A stretch of DNA of 39,218 nt from BD2-11 clade cluster bacterium bin43. GTDB taxonomy: Bacteria; Gemmatimonadota; Gemmatimonadetes; Longimicrobiales; Gaopeijiaceae. The stretch is taken from the NCBI GenBank assembly GCA_002238605.1, contig MPMR01000034.1, forward strand, positions 1 through 39,218. Direction: 5' to 3'. Below the pieces are notes generated by a model that was given only the letters and a program-made list of their open reading frames with translations, ran no database searches and had not been told where the DNA came from. The position numbers were made by a program, and so were the translations under genes. Below, in pieces: positions 34,921 to 39,218 of this stretch. Within the stretch, counting starts at the first letter, position 1, and the number at the start of each line of letters is the position of its first letter.

Positions 34921-37900
34921 ATGACCGACCTCTCCTCGATCCGGCAGGAACTCGAGAAATCCCGCCGCGACGTCCTCGATCTCTCCCTCAGGAACCCGCT
35001 GCTCAACTTCCGTCCCACGAAGCGGCGCGGCATCGAGGTCGTGGACGAGCGCTCGCGCGAGCTCTTCCGGATCCTCGTGGGCGGTCACGTGCCCGACGGA
35101 TCCTCGTCCCGGAGCCCGCGGGTCATGTACTTCCTGCCCGCCTCCGCGGAGACGGCGATCCCGGCAACCGGACAACCGGCCACGGACGCCCTCAACGCCA
35201 GGCACGACATCGATGCCACGGACGACCTCAACGACGTCCCCTCCGAGCTCCTCGCCATGCTGGGCGAGCCCGACGACGACCCCGACGGAGCCGCCGCGCG
35301 CCACACCGACAACAAGCTCCAGACCGCGCTTGCCCGCGCCGCGCTCAATCTGCGCCTGCGCGAAACCTTCCGTCAGGCCCGCCTATCGATCGAGGAACAG
35401 GGGGTCAACATCCTCTATCTCGCCCTCGGGATGCTCCGCTGGTACGAGTCCGAGAGCAGCGGCACCGCGCGCCGCGCGCCGCTGATCCTGATCCCGGTGC
35501 AGCTCGACAGGTCCGGCGTGCGGGAGAGCTTCAAGCTCAGGTGGACCGGGGACGACATCGAGGCGAACCTCTCGCTCGAAGCCAAGCTCAAGCAGGATTT
35601 CGGCATCCGGTTGCCGGAGATGCCGGCCGAGGAAGATCTCGACGTGGAGGACTACCTGCGCCGGGTCGGGAAGGCGGTCGCGCGCAGGGAGCGCTGGGCG
35701 GTCGAGCGCGACGAGGTTCACCTGAACTTCTTCTCCTTCAGCAAGCTGCTCATCTACAAGGACCTCGATGCCGAGACCTGGCCGGAAGGAGGCCGGCCGG
35801 CCGATCACCCGCTGGTGCAGCAGCTCTTCGGCGGCGACGGATTCGCGCCGGGGCCGCCCGACATCGGCGAGGACGAGCACATCGACGATGCCGAGGGGGT
35901 GGCGGGTCTCCATCCGGTGATGGACGCGGACAGCTCGCAGACGCTCGCGGTTCTGGACGCGATCCAGGGCCGCAACCTGGTGATCCAGGGGCCTCCGGGC
36001 ACCGGGAAGTCGCAGACCATCACCAACCTGATCGGCGAGGCGCTGGCCGGCGGCCGCACGGTCCTCTTCGTGGCGGAGAAGATGGCCGCCCTGGAGGTCG
36101 TGAAGCGGCGCCTGGACGCGATCCACCTGGGCGACGCCTGTCTGGAGCTGCACAGCCACAAGACCAACAAGCGGGTCGTGCTGGACGAGCTGAAGCGCAC
36201 GCTGGCGATGGGCCGGCCGAAGGTCGAGCGCGGGACCGGGGACGGGGTGCTGCTCGAGGAGGCCCGGAATCGTCTGAACGACTACGCGCGCGCGGTCAAC
36301 TCGCCGGTCGGACGGAGCGGCCTGACCCCGCACGACCTGGTCGGCCGTCTGGCGCAGCTGCGGGAGGATGGGCTGGAAGTCGACGGCCCGGGGCTCCCGA
36401 TCGGGGACTCGGTGTCGTGGAGCGACGAGCAGTTCATTCGCCGGCGCGAGGTGGCGCGCGAGCTCCAGGCGCTGGTGCGCGCGATCGGCGTTCCGTGCAA
36501 ACACGTGTGGTGGCCGTGCGGCCGGCTCCACTTCGTGCCCACCGACGAGCATGCCGTGCGCCACGTCCTGGAGGCCGCATCGGGGGCGTTGCGCCGCCTG
36601 GGAGGGGAGGCGGAGGAGCTGATCGGGCGGCTTGGCCGCGACCGCACGTTCGGGGAGCAGAAGCCCGCGGATGTGGAGCGAATGATCCGCACCGCGCGCA
36701 CGGCCCTGGACGCTCCGGCGCTCGGGGACGCCGATCACCGCAGCCCGGGTTGGGTCGCCGAGGCCGCGCGCATCGAGGAGGTGGCCGAGGCCGCCCGCTC
36801 CTTCGCCGAGCTCCGCTCGCGGCACGATGCCGTCCTCATCCCCGAGGCCTGGGACGAGAACGTGCTCGCGGAGCGTCAGGCCCTGCGCGCCTACGGCGGC
36901 AAGTGGTGGCGCTTCCTGTCCGGTCCGTTCCGCGCCGCGCGCAGGAGGCTCGCGGGGCTCTGCCGAGGGGAGATGCCCGGCGCCGTCCGGGAGCAGCTCG
37001 AGCTGGTGGACGCCATCCTGGAGGCGGGGCGTCTGCGGCGGGAGGTCGAGGAAGCGGGGGACCTGATCGGCCGGTTGTGCCCGGGGCTGAGCCTGGGCGA
37101 CCGGGCCGAGAAGCACCGCGCCTTCGCGGAGGCCGCGGCGTGGCTGGTGCAGCTTCACCGGGACGAGGCCGCAGGGCTCGTGGGCGACGAGGTGCACGAC
37201 CTGCTGGACCGCCTGTATGGACACTCCGGCGGGCCTCGCTCCGGGTACGCGGCGGGCCCGTCCTCCGCTGATCCCTCCGACCCGGCCGAACTCCGCGCCG
37301 CCGCCGACGCCTGCGAACGCGCGATGGAGGCGTTGGCGGAGGCGCTGGACGCCCTCGCCGATGTGATGGAGCTGCGGCGGGAGCGGCTGGAGCCCGGCGA
37401 GTCACTGGAGGAGCGCGCCGGTGGTGCCCTGGATGCCTGGCTCAGGGCCGCCCTCGGGCGCGTCCCCTCCATGCACGACGTGGTGCGTTTCAACCAGCTG
37501 GAGAAGCAGGCCGCCGAAATGCGCATCCCGGAAGTGGCCGGAGCTGCGGCGTCACGCCCGGACGCGGCCCCGCCGGCTCACCGCCCTCTTCGAGCACGCC
37601 TGCTACGCCGCCTGGCTGGACGCGGCCTTCCGCGAACAGGAGGCGCTGGCCCGGTTCGACGGGGCGACCCACGGGGGCCTCATCGACCGCTTCCGCGAGC
37701 TGGACATGGCGCAGTTCCACCGCAACCGGGCGGTCATCGCCGAGCGCCACTGGGAGCAGCTTCCGCGCCAGCACGGCGGTGGTCAGCTGGGCGTCCTCAG
37801 CCGGGAGTTCCAGAAGAAGACCCGCCACCTGGCCGTCCGCCGGCTCATGCGGGAGGCGGGCCGGGCGGTCCAGAGCATCAAGCCGGTCTTCATGATGAGC

Positions 37901-39218
37901 CCGCTCTCGATCGCCAAGTACATTCCGCCCGGGTCGGTCGCCTTCGACCTGGTGGTGTTCGACGAGGCGAGCCAGGTCCGGCCGGTCGAAGCCCTCGGGG
38001 CCATCATCCGGGGCAGGCAGACGATCGTGGTGGGCGACAGCAAACAGTTGCCGCCGACCAGCTTCTTCGACCGCATGGCCGACGGCGGGGAAGAGGAGGC
38101 GAGCCGGACCGCCGACCTGGAGAGCATTCTGGGGATGTTCTGCGCGCAGGGGGCCCGCGAGAGGATGCTCCGCTGGCACTACCGCAGCCGCCACGAGTCG
38201 CTGATCGCGGTGTCGAACCACGAGTTCTACGACAATCGCCTGGTGGTCTTCCCGAGCCCCGACGCCGGCAAGGTCGACACCGGCCTCCTCTTCCGGCACG
38301 ATCCCGACGCCGACTACCAGCGCCGGGGCATCAACACCGCCGAGGCGAAGACGATCGCGCAGGCCGTCGTGAAGCACGCCCGCGAGACCCCCGAGCTCAC
38401 CCTGGGCGTCGCGGCCTTCAGCAACGTCCAGGCGCGCCGCATCGAGGACGAGGTCGACATCCTGCGCCGCCGCGATCCCTCGCACGAGGAGTTCTTCGCC
38501 GCCCATCCCGAGGAGCCCTTCTTCGTCAAGAACCTGGAGAACGTCCAGGGAGACGAGCGCGACGTGATCCTCATCAGCATCGGCTACGGCAAGATCGACG
38601 GCGCCTATCTGCCGATGAACTTCGGACCGCTCAACCGCGACGGGGGCGAGCGGCGCCTGAACGTGCTCATCACCCGGGCCCGCCGGCGCTGCATCGTGTA
38701 CTGCAACTTCGTCGGCGCGGATCTGGACCTGAGGCGCTCCGGCGCGAGGGGCGTGCGGGCGCTCAAGACCTTCTTGGAGTACGCGCAACACGGAGTCATC
38801 GACGTCCCCGAGGCCAGCGGCAAAGAGGCCGATTCCCCGTTCGAGGAAGCGGTCGCCGCCCGGCTGCGCGCCCTGGGCCACGACGTCGACCACCAGGTGG
38901 GATCGGCCGGGTTCTTCGTCGACCTGGCGGTGGTGGACCCCGAGCGGCCCGGACGATACCTCCTGGGCATCGAATGCGACGGCGCCACCTACCACAGCTC
39001 CCGTTCCGCGCGCGACCGGGACCGCCTGAGGCAGCAGGTGCTGGAGGGGCTGGGGTGGCGCATCCACCGCATCTGGAGCACCGATTGGTTCCGCAACCCG
39101 CAGCAGGAACTCGAACGGGTCGCGGCGGCGGTCCGATCCGCGAGAATGAGCGGCGCGCCACGGCCCGCGCCGAAGCCCCCGCCCCCGAAGCCCCTCGAGC
39201 GCGTGCCCGAGCCCGAAC
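34921..39218 (+). CDS. hhe: DUF4011-helicase-nuclease defence protein (Hhe type), frameshifted and 3' partial
   Basis: The N-terminus LEKSRRDVLDLSLRNPLLNFR is the DUF4011 signature and fixes the ATG at 34921; an in-frame stop lies at 34768. A SF1 helicase P-loop GPPGTGKS is at residues 357-364. Protein sense then moves to the next frame near 37534. There it reads FDLVVFDEASQVRP and VVGDSKQLPP (motifs II and III), NVLITRARRRCIVYCNF (motif VI) and a C-terminal PD-(D/E)XK/Vsr-like nuclease of the MTES_1575 type (FEEAVAARL...FFVDLAVV...GIECDGATYH). The end lies outside the window. Family knowledge: a single DUF4011-helicase-Vsr protein is the antiphage gene called Hhe. Removing one G at about 37534 joins the frames as RIPE-WPELRRHA. 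If the shift is real the nuclease is lost; if it is a sequence error the gene is intact. It is divergent from the Druantia operon. Confidence 0.8.
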   Translation, partial: MTDLSSIRQELEKSRRDVLDLSLRNPLLNFRPTKRRGIEVVDERSRELFRILVGGHVPDGSSSRSPRVMYFLPASAETAIPATGQPATDALNARHDIDATDDLNDVPSELLAMLGEPDDDPDGAAARHTDNKLQTALARAALNLRLRETFRQARLSIEEQGVNILYLALGMLRWYESESSGTARRAPLILIPVQLDRSGVRESFKLRWTGDDIEANLSLEAKLKQDFGIRLPEMPAEEDLDVEDYLRRVGKAVARRERWAVERDEVHLNFFSFSKLLIYKDLDAETWPEGGRPADHPLVQQLFGGDGFAPGPPDIGEDEHIDDAEGVAGLHPVMDADSSQTLAVLDAIQGRNLVIQGPPGTGKSQTITNLIGEALAGGRTVLFVAEKMAALEVVKRRLDAIHLGDACLELHSHKTNKRVVLDELKRTLAMGRPKVERGTGDGVLLEEARNRLNDYARAVNSPVGRSGLTPHDLVGRLAQLREDGLEVDGPGLPIGDSVSWSDEQFIRRREVARELQALVRAIGVPCKHVWWPCGRLHFVPTDEHAVRHVLEAASGALRRLGGEAEELIGRLGRDRTFGEQKPADVERMIRTARTALDAPALGDADHRSPGWVAEAARIEEVAEAARSFAELRSRHDAVLIPEAWDENVLAERQALRAYGGKWWRFLSGPFRAARRRLAGLCRGEMPGAVREQLELVDAILEAGRLRREVEEAGDLIGRLCPGLSLGDRAEKHRAFAEAAAWLVQLHRDEAAGLVGDEVHDLLDRLYGHSGGPRSGYAAGPSSADPSDPAELRAAADACERAMEALAEALDALADVMELRRERLEPGESLEERAGGALDAWLRAALGRVPSMHDVVRFNQLEKQAAEMRIPEVAGAAASRPDAAPPAHRPLRARLLRRLAGRGLPRTGGAGPVRRGDPRGPHRPLPRAGHGAVPPQPGGHRRAPLGAASAPARRWSAGRPQPGVPEEDPPPGRPPAHAGGGPGGPEHQAGLHDEPALDRQVHSARVGRLRPGGVRRGEPGPAGRSPRGHHPGQADDRGGRQQTVAADQLLRPHGRRRGRGGEPDRRPGEHSGDVLRAGGPREDAPLALPQPPRVADRGVEPRVLRQSPGGLPEPRRRQGRHRPPLPARSRRRLPAPGHQHRRGEDDRAGRREARPRDPRAHPGRRGLQQRPGAPHRGRGRHPAPPRSLARGVLRRPSRGALLRQEPGERPGRRARRDPHQHRLRQDRRRLSADELRTAQPRRGRAAPERAHHPGPPALHRVLQLRRRGSGPEALRREGRAGAQDLLGVRATRSHRRPRGQRQRGRFPVRGSGRRPAARPGPRRRPPGGIGRVLRRPGGGGPRAARTIPPGHRMRRRHLPQLPFRARPGPPEAAGAGGAGVAHPPHLEHRLVPQPAAGTRTGRGGGPIRENERRATARAEAPAPEAPRARARAR
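37531..37540 (+). other. Apparent +1 frameshift site in the Hhe-type gene
   Basis: Upstream protein sense is in the frame of the ATG (FNQLEKQAAEMRIPE). Downstream it is one base later (WPELRRHARTRPRRLTALFE). One extra G in GAAGTGG at 37531-37537 accounts for the change. Both frames are free of stops to the window end, so a gene caller could miss the shift and report an out-of-sense C-terminus. No slippery heptamer is seen, so programmed shifting is unlikely. Confidence 0.7.

Noticed and set aside
35383-37224. Long - strand open frame (613 codons) opposite the Hhe-type gene
   Set aside because: It lies antisense to conserved DUF4011 and helicase motifs, and its composition is a mirror of the coding strand.
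34611-37271. Long + strand frame of 886 codons starting before the Hhe-type gene
   Set aside because: It is another frame of the same DNA, rich in Arg, Pro and Gly, without motifs; the frame from 34921 carries DUF4011 and the P-loop.
37490-39067. Long - strand open frame (525 codons) opposite the C-terminal half of the Hhe-type gene
   Set aside because: The + strand encodes helicase motifs and a nuclease here; the - frame has no recognisable domain.

Overview
The window is GC-rich, densely coding DNA. The lipoproteins with Big2 (Ig-like) repeats, the bacterial leishmanolysin-type protease domain, the patatin/BamA-type beta-barrel and the wording of the lipoprotein signal regions suggest a Gemmatimonadota bacterium. 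This is an inference from protein style; there is no rRNA or other marker gene here. I found no tRNA, rRNA, insertion sequence, integrase or CRISPR array.

Left two thirds (1-24301): a cell-surface region. It opens with the 3' end of an outer-membrane beta-barrel gene and then holds four very large exported proteins, all on the + strand: 1564-5142, 11720-14995, 15899-20323 and 20390-24301. They are built from plant-type leucine-rich repeats (LRRs), Big2 domains and, in three of the four, a C-terminal zinc metalloprotease domain. Smaller envelope genes lie between them: a beta-barrel, a small lipoprotein and a small membrane protein. A two-domain VOC protein is also present. A 955-residue MalT-like STAND regulator with a LuxR-type helix-turn-helix (7943-10810) is transcribed on the - strand, divergently from the second cassette. 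Three diverged copies of one upstream control module (CTACC-N5-GGTAG dyad, TTGAC box, GATTGGnGAC block) precede the three LRR transcription units. The first copy is still joined to a decayed 5' end of the same type of regulator gene. The simplest reading is that a regulator-plus-promoter-plus-surface-protein cassette was duplicated and that the surviving regulator may control all three units.

Right third (24587-39218): an antiphage defence island. On the - strand, druH and druE sit one base apart and form a two-gene Druantia type III system. Across a 565-bp intergenic region, on the + strand, is a DUF4011-helicase-nuclease gene of the Hhe type. It has an apparent one-base frameshift near 37534 and runs off the window end. 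Its leader holds a C-rich tract whose complement is a canonical four-tetrad G-quadruplex motif.

The strongest candidate for something undescribed is the LRR/metalloprotease lipoprotein family with its repeated control module and MalT-like regulator. The defence genes match known families.
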